From NCBI GenBank assembly GCA_937890655.1, contig CALADT010000244.1:1-12201 (forward strand): a stretch of DNA of 12,201 nt. The letters run 5' to 3'. This stretch comes from an uncultured Mucispirillum sp. GTDB lineage: Bacteria; Chrysiogenota; Deferribacteres; Deferribacterales; Mucispirillaceae. Below, in pieces: positions 6,085 through 12,201 of this stretch. A program made the translations under genes and the position numbers. How positions within the stretch are numbered: the first letter of the stretch is position 1; every line of letters starts with the position of its first letter. Under the pieces are notes generated by a model, which was given only the letters and a program-made list of their open reading frames with translations, did not search any database and had not been told where the DNA came from.

Positions 6085-6503
6085 TATTTCACCTCCGTTA
6101 TTTCTTGTAAGACTACTTTAATATGAGTAGTCGGTTTACGGATAAGAGATGCTCTACCATATGCACGAGGAGTAAACCTCTTCATAGGAGCGCCCATTTC
6201 AACTCTAAGTACGCCTACTTTAAGACGGGTCACATCACGAACACCATTGTTTTCTTCAGCATTTGCCATAGCAGATTTAATAACTTTTGCAAGCACTGCT
6301 GCTGCTTTACGAGGAGTAAATTTTAAGATAGCCATAGCTTCTTCTACTTGTTTACCTCTAACTAATTCTGCCACTTCACGAGTTCTTCGTGTGGATACCC
6401 GAACGTACTTTGCTACTGCCCTGTAACCCGGTTCTAATTCAACTTGTTTTTTTCTTCTGTTGCGAACGGGTTTAGATACTGGTCCTGTTGTTTTAACATC
6501 CAT
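6084..6503 (-). CDS. rplV: 50S ribosomal protein L22 with N-terminal extension
   Basis: L22 contacts all 23S rRNA domains, and its beta-hairpin lines the exit tunnel where macrolides and arrest peptides act. The core AVAKYVRVSTRRTREVAELV, the FTPRKAAAVLAKVIKSAMAN segment, and the hairpin RVEMGAPMKRFTPRAYGRAS are conserved. The product is 139 residues, against about 110-120 usually, because roughly 26 basic and polar residues (from MDVKTTGPVSKPVRNRRKKQ) precede the normal start region. No in-frame ATG, GTG or TTG lies at the conventional start, so the extension appears real. The ATG is five bases past the rpsS stop, with an AAGG Shine-Dalgarno inside rpsS. Confidence 0.96.
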   Translation of the reverse strand: MDVKTTGPVSKPVRNRRKKQVELEPGYRAVAKYVRVSTRRTREVAELVRGKQVEEAMAILKFTPRKAAAVLAKVIKSAMANAEENNGVRDVTRLKVGVLRVEMGAPMKRFTPRAYGRASLIRKPTTHIKVVLQEITEVK

Positions 6504-6508
6504 ACGTC

Positions 6509-6787
6509 TTACCTTTTGACCTTTTTATCATCTTTCTTATGACCACGAAAAGTTCTAGTCAAAGAAAATTCACCTAACTTATGACCCACCATATTTTCTG
6601 TAACATATACTGGGATAAATTTATTTCCATTATGAACAGCAAATGTTAAGCCTATCATATCTGGCACGATAGTGCTTCTACGAGACCAAGTTTTAATAAC
6701 TTGTTTGCTGTTAGTTTCCTTAGCTTCTTTCACCTTTTTTTCAACATGTGCGTCTATAAAAGGCCCTTTTTTAAGCGATCTTGGCAC
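6509..6787 (-). CDS. rpsS: 30S ribosomal protein S19 (GTG start)
   Basis: S19 is in the 30S head and pairs with S13 near the A-site tRNA. The 92-residue product has the normal length and the classic sequence MPRSLKKGPFIDAHVEKKVK, then IKTWSRRSTIVPDMIGLTFA, VHNGNKFIPVYVTENMVGHK and LGEFSLTRTFRGHKK. The start is GTG (6785-6787), with an excellent TAGGAGG Shine-Dalgarno six bases upstream in the 17-base gap after rplB. Nothing unusual. Confidence 0.98.
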   Translation of the reverse strand: MPRSLKKGPFIDAHVEKKVKEAKETNSKQVIKTWSRRSTIVPDMIGLTFAVHNGNKFIPVYVTENMVGHKLGEFSLTRTFRGHKKDDKKVKR

Positions 6788-6804
6788 TGTTTCCTCCTAC
6801 CATG

Positions 6805-7626
6805 CTATCTTTTAGACACGATATACTTATTAGATGGTTTATTTTTCTTACGTGTTTTGTAACCTTTAGTCGGTTTACCCCAAGGTGTAGTAGGGTGACG
6901 GCCACCACTTGTTCTACCTTCACCACCACCCATAGGGTGATCAACTGGGTTCATTGCAACACCACGAACAGTAGGTCTAACGCCTTTCCAACGTTTTCTA
7001 CCTGCTTTACCAATTTTTAAGTTTTCATGTTCTTGGTTAGATACTTGTCCAATAGTAGCTTTACATTCAGCTTTTACAAGCCTAATTTCGCCAGATGGGA
7101 GACGCACGTGGCAATATTCTCCTTCTTTAGCAAGTAATTGTGCATAAGAACCTGCAGAACGTGCTAACTGCCCGCCTTTTCCAGGTCTTAACTCTACATT
7201 ATGGATAACTGTACCCACTGGCATATCTTTTAATGCCATAGCATGTCCAGCTTTAATATCTGCGCCTTCACCACTTTGGATTATATCACCAACTTTTAAT
7301 GATATAGGTGCAACTATATAACGTTTTTCACCGTCTTTATATACAACTAATGCAATACGAGCTGAACGGTTAGGATCATACTCTATTGTTTTTACAGTAG
7401 CTGGAATACCGTCTTTATTTCTTTTAAAATCAATAATACGGTATAATCTTTTATTACCACCGCCTTGATGACGGACAGTTATACGGCCTCTATTGTTACG
7501 ACCGCCTTTTGATTTAATAACTGTTGTAAGCGATTTTTCTGGTACAGAAGATGTGATATCTGCATAATCGCTGTTTGTTCTAAAACGTACGCCTTTTGAC
7601 GTAGGTTTAAAGGTTTTAATACCCAT
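6805..7626 (-). CDS. rplB: 50S ribosomal protein L2
   Basis: L2 is a large, highly conserved 23S rRNA-binding protein needed for subunit association and peptidyl-transferase assembly. The 273-residue product is full length. It opens MGIKTFKPTSKGVRF and has the OB and SH3-like domains (GRNNRGRITVRHQGGGNKR; SGEGADIKAGHAMALKDMPV). It ends with the signature GVAMNPVDHPMGGGEGRTSG GGRHP-type region, where His230 corresponds to the well-studied E. coli His229. The ATG follows AGGAG in the 14-base gap after rplW. Confidence 0.98.
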   Translation of the reverse strand: MGIKTFKPTSKGVRFRTNSDYADITSSVPEKSLTTVIKSKGGRNNRGRITVRHQGGGNKRLYRIIDFKRNKDGIPATVKTIEYDPNRSARIALVVYKDGEKRYIVAPISLKVGDIIQSGEGADIKAGHAMALKDMPVGTVIHNVELRPGKGGQLARSAGSYAQLLAKEGEYCHVRLPSGEIRLVKAECKATIGQVSNQEHENLKIGKAGRKRWKGVRPTVRGVAMNPVDHPMGGGEGRTSGGRHPTTPWGKPTKGYKTRKKNKPSNKYIVSKR

Positions 7627-7640
7627 TAATCACTCTCCTA

Positions 7641-8099
7641 CTACATGATATCAAGCGATTCGCCCTCTTTAAGAGTAACGATAGCTTTTTTCCAATCATT
7701 TCTTCTGCCAACTGTTTTACCAAAGCGTTTTTCTTTACCTTTAAAGTTTGCAGTTCTAACGTGTGCAACTTTAACATTAAAGAATTCTTCCACTGCCTCT
7801 TTAATTTGAGTTTTAGTAGCTTCAGTATGGACTTGGAAAACGATTTTTGCTTCCACTAAACCTTCTGCTGCATTATCCATTTGCTCTTTAGTAGCGCTTT
7901 TGTCTAATTTTGCAACAGCATCAGATAACATTTTTCTGCTTACTGCATTTCTTTTAGTTTTAGAAGTTTCTGTTTTTTTATCTTTTGATAAAACAGCACG
8001 TCTAACTCTAGTATAAGCAGATTTTTTAGCATCTTCTTGTAGCATCATTGCTTTTTCAGTAAGAAAAGGTTTTCTTATAACATCATACTTAGTAATCAT
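7641..8099 (-). CDS. rplW: 50S ribosomal protein L23 with large internal insertion
   Basis: L23 lies at the exit-tunnel mouth and is the main docking site of trigger factor and SRP. Both ends are typical: YDVIRKPFLTEKAMML at residues 5-20, and from residue 85 KIVFQVHTEATKTQIKEAVE, FFNVKVAHVRTANFKGKEKR and DWKKAIVTLKEG. Between them, about residues 24-84 (7848-8030) are extra: a lysine- and alanine-rich, probably helical segment. The protein is therefore 152 residues against the usual 95-100. The insertion falls where L23 normally has the short turn between its first helix and the KYVF strand. The frame is open throughout, so this is not a frameshift. Its ATG shares one base with the rplD stop (TAATG). 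Confidence 0.96.
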   Translation of the reverse strand: MITKYDVIRKPFLTEKAMMLQEDAKKSAYTRVRRAVLSKDKKTETSKTKRNAVSRKMLSDAVAKLDKSATKEQMDNAAEGLVEAKIVFQVHTEATKTQIKEAVEEFFNVKVAHVRTANFKGKEKRFGKTVGRRNDWKKAIVTLKEGESLDIM

Positions 8100-8740
8100 T
8101 ACTCACCTTCCACTGCAACGCCTGTGGCTTTTTCAACCATAGGGAGACTGTTTTTGAGGAAAATTATTTTGTAAGAGTTCATAACATCATAAACGTTTAA
8201 GCCGTCTACATGTAAAATGTCAACATATGGAATATTGCTAAATGCTCTAGCAACTTTCTCATCAATTACGTCAACAACAATAAGAACTCGTCTGTTAGCG
8301 TTGAAAGCTTTTAATATTTCAACTGCTTCTTTTGTTTTGCCATTTTCTACAAAAAGGTTGTCTAAAACCACAACAGCACCAGCTTCATATTTAGCATGAA
8401 TAGCGCTTTTTAATGCGTTTTTAACCTTTTTCTTAGGCATAGAATAAGAATAATCTCTAGGTTGTGGGCCAAATATAGTGCCACCACCTCTCCATAATGG
8501 AGACCTTGAAGAACCGGCTCTTGCTCTACCTGTTCCTTTTTGTCTCCATGGTTTTCTACCACCACCGGAAACTAAACCCTTAGTCTTAGTAGCATGTGTC
8601 CCTGCTCTTCTGCAAGCAAGTTGCATTTTAACTACTTCATGGATTAAAACAGTATTTACTGGATAATCAAGTATAGCATCATGCAATTCAGCTGTTCCGA
8701 CTTTTGAGTTTTTCACATCAAATACATCAATTTTTGCCAT
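8099..8740 (-). CDS. rplD: 50S ribosomal protein L4, first gene of the cluster
   Basis: L4 binds 23S rRNA domain I with an extended loop that reaches into the exit tunnel; in E. coli it also represses its own S10 operon by binding the leader mRNA. The 213-residue product shows the tunnel loop (GRKPWRQKGTGRARAGSSRS, then SPLWRGGGTIFGPQPRDYSY) and the C-terminal Rossmann-like part. The ATG at 8740, preceded by AGAGGAAA, gives MAKIDVFDV, a proper L4 start. An in-frame ATG at 8830 would add 30 unrelated residues with no Shine-Dalgarno, and would read through leader hairpins. Unusually, rpsJ and rplC are not upstream; a structured non-coding leader and DUF262 genes are there instead. Confidence 0.97.
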   Translation of the reverse strand: MAKIDVFDVKNSKVGTAELHDAILDYPVNTVLIHEVVKMQLACRRAGTHATKTKGLVSGGGRKPWRQKGTGRARAGSSRSPLWRGGGTIFGPQPRDYSYSMPKKKVKNALKSAIHAKYEAGAVVVLDNLFVENGKTKEAVEILKAFNANRRVLIVVDVIDEKVARAFSNIPYVDILHVDGLNVYDVMNSYKIIFLKNSLPMVEKATGVAVEGE

Positions 8741-8762
8741 TAGATTTCCTCTAAATTTTTTC

Positions 8763-8858
8763 ACACATACCAGATAGGATATCCTGATATATGTACTTGT
8801 GCATAAAAGGCTTATTAGCTTATCGCACAAATCTTTTATATTTAAGGTATTTCTACCT
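8763..8858 (-). promoter_or_regulatory. Structured leader of the rplD operon, candidate autoregulatory RNA
   Basis: Three consecutive hairpins can be drawn in the transcript ahead of rplD. H1 (8845-8858) is AGGUA-GAAA-UACCU, a GNRA-tetraloop hairpin. H2 (8797-8830) has a perfect UUGUGC/GCACAA base stem, with AUAA/UUAU and GCU/AGC pairing inside. H3 (8763-8794) has 12 consecutive pairs, three of them G-U, around an eight-base loop and ends 22 bases before the rplD start codon. This density of pairing stands out from the surrounding AT-rich DNA. Since L4 represses via leader RNA in other bacteria, an L4-responsive leader is a reasonable inference, but I do not recognise a known family. Confidence 0.5.
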
Positions 8859-8868
8859 ATAATTAACT

Positions 8869-8898
8869 ATTATATATAACATTTACCTATTTTGAACA
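8869..8898 (-). promoter_or_regulatory. Candidate promoter of the rplD operon
   Basis: A perfect TATAAT box (8869-8874, minus strand) lies just upstream of the first leader hairpin, so transcription would start near 8861 and give a leader of about 120 nt. The -35 region is poor: at 17- or 18-base spacing the sequence is GTTCAA or TGTTCA. A better -35-like TTGATA sits further upstream in the region at 8950-8970 but has no well-spaced -10 partner. Position and the need for a promoter support the call more than the sequence does. Confidence 0.4.
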
Positions 8899-9125
8899 TA
8901 GATATATGTATAACGCAAATATGCGTGGATAGATACTTTTGCATATTTTTAAATAAATATCAAGTGTTTTTTTTAGTTTTTATAATTTTTTTTCATGAGT
9001 AATAACATAAGTTATTTTGATAGAAGATAATTGCATGTTCCACTATTTAACATGTATAACTTTATATTATATATTATTCATTATAAATATATAATTCTTA
9101 TATTATTATAACATTATATAAAATA
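8875..9125. other. AT-rich spacer between the DUF262 gene and the rplD operon
   Basis: I see no gene here on either strand. Three small dyads are present. The first, ACGCA/TGCGT (8913-8926), lies upstream of the candidate rplD promoter and could be an operator. The others are AATAAC/GTTATT (9001-9016) and CATGTT/AACATG (9034-9054). None is followed by a proper U-run on the minus strand, so no convincing terminator closes the DUF262 gene and read-through into rplD is possible. rpsJ and rplC would usually occupy this side of rplD, and no remnant of either is visible. Confidence 0.6.
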
Positions 9126-11642
9126 TTATAAAGTATTATTTAACTTCTTTTTTACATCTTCTTTTGTTCTAAATTTACAATCTTCATCATTTAAACATAA
9201 TATTTCTTTTATTTTTTCACAAGTCTCTGTAATTATATCTTCTCTTGTATTATTCCATGTTTTATCTTCATTATTATCGTTCTTCCATTTGATTTGTAAT
9301 TTCGTTGCGTTATTGTCTCTAATTACACATATGTTTATTGATTTTTCTTTATCCTTATTTTCCATAGTTACAAGAAAGTTATTCTTTCTATCATCTTCAT
9401 AGTAAAAAGAAATATTATTCTCAAAAGATAATCTTATTATTTCCAAATATAAAGAATATTTTTTTACATTATATTTTCCATTTGGTATTCTAAGTAATAC
9501 TTCATCTCTACCATTACTGCCCATTCTATATGACCATTTAAATTTATTAAAAACTTCTGGATATGCTATAAAACAGTAACGCCAATCATTTTCCTTTATA
9601 TTATCTATATTATCCATTATTATTTTATTTAATATATCTTCTACATTAATGTTATTGTCATTTGATATGTTATTAATATCTACTTTATCTAATAATTGAT
9701 ATATAACTCTAATTTGGTTTTTATATATTTCAATCATTTCGTTTTTATATATTTCAATCATTTCTTTTTTAATAATATTTAATAATAAATTTTTAAAACT
9801 ATCATCTCTTGAACAATTTTCTACACATAATGATTTAAACCAATTAATTAAAAGTAATCTATAATCACCATAACATAACATTGCTCGCCTTAATAAATCA
9901 CCTTTGTCTTTTAATACTTGATTATTAAATATAGTTGCTATTTTTAATACGTATTCTTTAAATAAACCTATATCAAAATCACAATTATATACTTCTTCTA
10001 ATAAAAATGTTTGTATTTCTGTTATATTATTTATATCTGTTATATTATTTATATATGTATAAATATCATCATGTTGTTTTTTTAACATTGAATAATATAT
10101 AGCAGACCCAATTTGACCAGAAAAATATTTTAATTTTCTTTCTGCTTCTTCTATTTCTTTTTTATAGCCTTTATTTATCATTAAGTGTGCTTTTATACAT
10201 TCTTCTTTTATTTGATATGTAGAAAAACCTTTTAATTTTTTATCTCTAATTTCAGCTCTAGCAAAATATTTTAATAAATTAAATGGTTCTACACTATTTT
10301 TTTCTTCATATTTTTTATTAGCAAAATCATTTATAAAATTTAATATCCATTCTTTAAAACATTCTTGATTTATCTTTTCTACATCATCTTCATCTAATAA
10401 ATATTTACTTATTACATGAAACCATATTTTATTTTTATATGTTGGCTTTTTTATAGCTTCTTTTAAATAATTATAAACATTTTCTTCTTTTTTATCACTA
10501 ATAATATAATTAAATGTATTTCTTATAAGCCTTAATATGTTATATAATACATTTGCTTCATCTGATTTATCTGTTGTATCTGTTATATCTTGACTATCTT
10601 TTTCTTTATTATCTTTTTTTACTATTATACATTTTTCTTTATCATATGCTATATTATAAATCCAAGATATACCATTTACTGTATGTTCTTTTATATTATA
10701 ATTAGTTAATACTATATCAAAGAAATTTAAGAAATATTCATTATAAGTTATTATATTTTCTCCTGATATTTCTGTTTTATTTTCTTTTGATATTTCCCAT
10801 ATTGCATCTGACCATTCAGTATCAAGTTTATTATAAAAATCTTTTATATCAATTCTATTTTCTTCACTTTCAATTTCTGTAAAATATTTTTTTCCTTTTT
10901 CATCTTTACTATATGAATCTATAATATCCACAAATTTAGATTTAAAATTTTCAAAAACAGTTAACTGCCTGCCTCTAGCGTTTAATTTAATATATAAGTC
11001 ATCTTCCTTGCCTAAATCTTCAATACCTGTAAAATAAAAAAATAATCTATCACTTTTTAGTAACTCTCTTAACTTTTCTTCTTTTCCATCAAATTTTTTA
11101 CATATATCTTCTAATGTAGTAATAGCACCTATAACAGATGGATCATATATCCAAGAATAAATAAACCATGAATAGTCTGTAATAATATCTTTAAGTGAAC
11201 AGTCTGATTTATCTCTTTCTGATTTATCTCTCTGTTTATAATCTGCAATAATTTCATCTCTGTATTCTACTAGTTTAGAAAAAAAATCTTTTGTTGTTGT
11301 TCTAGCCACATATGAGAATTTTGTTAAAATGTCAGTTTTTTCCTCACATTGAGAAAAAGCATAAATATGCAGTAAAAATAAAGTTGTTAGACGCTGTTGA
11401 CCATCTAATGGGTAAAATTTGTCATTTTCTATTTTACCATATATATAAAATAAATTTAGTTCTTTCTTTTCGCCATCTAATAGACTTTTTATATCACCTA
11501 GAAAATTATTTCTTATTATTGTAGTTATATTATCATTACGCCCTTGTGCATAATCTCGCTGTATTCGTGGTATCTCTATTGCACATTTTTCAAGTAACTT
11601 TAATAATGTGTATTTATTGTTTTTATTTTCTATATTATCCAT
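9126..11642 (-). CDS. DUF262 (ParB/GmrS-like) domain protein, possible restriction or defence component
   Basis: The N-terminal domain is DUF262: IPRIQRDYAQGR at residues 24-35, FYPLDGQQRLTTLFLLH at 76-92 with the DGQQR signature, and YIKLNARGRQLTVFENFK at 217-234. In GmrSD and SspE this ParB/Srx-like fold binds and hydrolyses NTP and controls a DUF1524 HNH nuclease. Here the long C-terminal part (about 240-838) has no HNH motif I can find. It contains AERKLKYFSGQIGSAIYYSM (500-519) and NDWRYCFIAYPEVF (685-698), which resemble segments I associate with other long DUF262 proteins. The ATG has an AGGAGA site and begins 12 bases after an HNH-bearing gene, so the two probably act together. Composition is far more AT-rich than in the ribosomal genes. 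Antiphage function is inference. Confidence 0.85.
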   Translation of the reverse strand: MDNIENKNNKYTLLKLLEKCAIEIPRIQRDYAQGRNDNITTIIRNNFLGDIKSLLDGEKKELNLFYIYGKIENDKFYPLDGQQRLTTLFLLHIYAFSQCEEKTDILTKFSYVARTTTKDFFSKLVEYRDEIIADYKQRDKSERDKSDCSLKDIITDYSWFIYSWIYDPSVIGAITTLEDICKKFDGKEEKLRELLKSDRLFFYFTGIEDLGKEDDLYIKLNARGRQLTVFENFKSKFVDIIDSYSKDEKGKKYFTEIESEENRIDIKDFYNKLDTEWSDAIWEISKENKTEISGENIITYNEYFLNFFDIVLTNYNIKEHTVNGISWIYNIAYDKEKCIIVKKDNKEKDSQDITDTTDKSDEANVLYNILRLIRNTFNYIISDKKEENVYNYLKEAIKKPTYKNKIWFHVISKYLLDEDDVEKINQECFKEWILNFINDFANKKYEEKNSVEPFNLLKYFARAEIRDKKLKGFSTYQIKEECIKAHLMINKGYKKEIEEAERKLKYFSGQIGSAIYYSMLKKQHDDIYTYINNITDINNITEIQTFLLEEVYNCDFDIGLFKEYVLKIATIFNNQVLKDKGDLLRRAMLCYGDYRLLLINWFKSLCVENCSRDDSFKNLLLNIIKKEMIEIYKNEMIEIYKNQIRVIYQLLDKVDINNISNDNNINVEDILNKIIMDNIDNIKENDWRYCFIAYPEVFNKFKWSYRMGSNGRDEVLLRIPNGKYNVKKYSLYLEIIRLSFENNISFYYEDDRKNNFLVTMENKDKEKSINICVIRDNNATKLQIKWKNDNNEDKTWNNTREDIITETCEKIKEILCLNDEDCKFRTKEDVKKKLNNTL
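9717..9764. repeat. Perfect 24-bp tandem duplication inside the DUF262 gene
   Basis: Bases 9717-9740 and 9741-9764 are identical and aligned to codons. The unit encodes EMIEIYKN, giving residues 627-634 and 635-642, followed by a diverged third-like QIRVIYQL. Perfect identity suggests a recent slippage event that kept the frame. Confidence 0.95.
10018..10053. repeat. Perfect 18-bp tandem duplication inside the DUF262 gene
   Basis: Bases 10018-10035 and 10036-10053 are identical (TCTGTTATATTATTTATA on the plus strand). They produce the repeated peptide INNITD/INNITE around residues 530-542. The length is a multiple of three, so the frame is kept. Confidence 0.95.
11203..11232. repeat. 15-bp tandem duplication inside the DUF262 gene
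   Basis: Bases 11203-11217 and 11218-11232 match at 14 of 15 positions and encode RDKSE/RDKSD at residues 138-147, in a charged stretch between the DGQQR and NARG motifs of the DUF262 domain. This is the third in-frame micro-duplication in the gene. Confidence 0.9.
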
Positions 11643-11654
11643 AAATTATTTCTC

Positions 11655-12201
11655 CTATTTTGCTGACTTAAAAAATTCATCTAATATAGTATATATTGCT
11701 TCTACATAATTATCTCTATCATTTTTTTCCCACCTATCCATATTAGTTACTTCTTTAGTATAATATTTAAAATATACATTTTTAGAACATATAGGGATAA
11801 ATTCTCCCTTTTTATCAAATTCTAGTATACACTTTCTTTTTTCATTAAATGGTTTATTACTAAGTGTAATATTTGGTTTTTTAGGTAATAATGTTAAATT
11901 ATATATATTATCAATATCAAAGTCTTCATCTTGATTATTTTCAGCAGTATTTTCGGGATTTGCTTGTTCTTGAGTGTCTGTATTACTATTATCTGCTTTT
12001 GCATGAATATGCTCTATATCCCACTTTTCTTCTTTGTATATATCAAATGGAAATCTATAATGTTTATTATCATTATTTATAAGTGAAGCAATATTGATTA
12101 ATAAAAATAAGTTTTTTAAATATATTTTATCATAATCATTATAATTTATAGACTCAAAATTTTCCCTAGTTAAATCAAATGAATTATAAATTATATTTAT
12201 T
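11655..12201 (-). CDS. C-terminal part of a DUF1524 HNH-nuclease protein, probably DUF262-DUF1524, cut by the window edge
   Basis: An open frame runs from the right edge to a TAG at 11655-11657, leaving the last 181 residues. It holds the DUF1524-type HNH signature: HYRFPFDIYKEEKWDIEHIH at fragment positions 47-66, then IYNLTLLPKKPNITLSNKPF and NEKRKCILEFD at 99-129, and RWEKNDRDNYVEAIYTIL at 156-173. The EHIH histidine and the later Asn residues are the expected metal-binding and catalytic positions of the family. An acidic Asn/Gln-rich linker (about 68-97) separates the two halves of the motif. The N-terminal part lies outside the window; by family architecture it is probably DUF262, which is inference. 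The DUF262 gene follows after 12 bases, its Shine-Dalgarno overlapping this stop, so the pair is almost certainly co-transcribed. Confidence 0.8.
   Translation of the reverse strand, partial: INIIYNSFDLTRENFESINYNDYDKIYLKNLFLLINIASLINNDNKHYRFPFDIYKEEKWDIEHIHAKADNSNTDTQEQANPENTAENNQDEDFDIDNIYNLTLLPKKPNITLSNKPFNEKRKCILEFDKKGEFIPICSKNVYFKYYTKEVTNMDRWEKNDRDNYVEAIYTILDEFFKSAK

Noticed and set aside
8741..8830. In-frame ATG at 8830 extending L4 by 30 residues
   Set aside because: The extra residues (MCDKLISLLC...) are unlike L4, have no Shine-Dalgarno, and would be read through the leader hairpins. The ATG at 8740 has AGAGGAAA and gives a normal L4 start.
8950..8970. TTGATA in the context AACACTTGATA as the rplD promoter -35 box (similar context to the promoter at 195-222)
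   Set aside because: No acceptable -10 box lies 15-19 bases downstream, so the shared AAAACACTTGA string is probably chance in AT-rich DNA.
9001..9054. Dyads at 9001-9016 and 9034-9054 as a terminator for the DUF262 gene
   Set aside because: The stems are short and AT-rich, and no U-run follows on the minus strand.
1179..12082. Plus-strand open frames of 60-120 codons, for example 1179-1433, 4069-4431, 6781-7020, 8478-8666 and 11312-11524
   Set aside because: Each lies antisense to a well-supported gene, has no family resemblance and no consistent ribosome-binding site; they are shadows of the real genes.
9126..12201. Mobile element carrying the DUF262 genes
   Set aside because: No transposase, integrase, terminal inverted repeat or target-site duplication is visible within the window, so only composition suggests acquisition.

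Overview
The window is AT-rich bacterial DNA, and every gene I can support lies on the minus strand. Its core (580-8740) is a fused S10-spc ribosomal-protein cluster. In transcription order it runs rplD, rplW, rplB, rpsS, rplV, rpsC, rplP, rpmC, rpsQ, rplN, rplX, rplE, rpsN, rpsH, rplF, rplR, rpsE, then, after a break, rplO. Genes are packed within a few bases of each other or overlap at TAATG/TAGTG junctions, and nearly all have a visible Shine-Dalgarno sequence. Phylum cannot be fixed from this. Low G+C, zinc-ribbon L24 and zinc-type S14 would suit an AT-rich lineage such as Deferribacterota (Mucispirillum-like), but that is a weak guess.

The cluster is incomplete at three places. rpsJ and rplC, which normally precede rplD, are absent. 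rplD is instead first, behind a leader of about 120 nt with three successive hairpins (8763-8858) and a candidate promoter. rpmD (L30) is missing between rpsE and rplO; the 106-base gap holds an apparent terminator overlapping the rpsE stop and a possible promoter for rplO. After rplO comes a strong intrinsic terminator (529-553), with no secY, map, infA, rpsM-rpsK-rpsD or rpoA. Several proteins have unusual shapes: L23 has an internal insertion of about 60 residues, and L22 and L6 have N-terminal extensions.

Upstream of rplD (9126-12201) is a visibly more AT-rich accessory region with two same-strand genes separated by 12 bases. The first, cut by the window end, is the C-terminal part of a protein with a DUF1524-type HNH nuclease domain. 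The second is a complete 838-residue DUF262 protein with the DGQQR motif but no recognisable HNH domain. Together they look like a two-gene module related to GmrSD/SspE-type modification-dependent restriction, and are the best candidate here for a poorly described defence system. The larger gene carries three short in-frame tandem duplications.

The left end (1-106) holds the first 35 codons of an unrecognised gene with a good sigma70-type promoter at 195-222. The rest of 107-528 and of 8875-9125 is AT-rich and non-coding. I see no tRNA, rRNA, CRISPR array, transposase or integrase.
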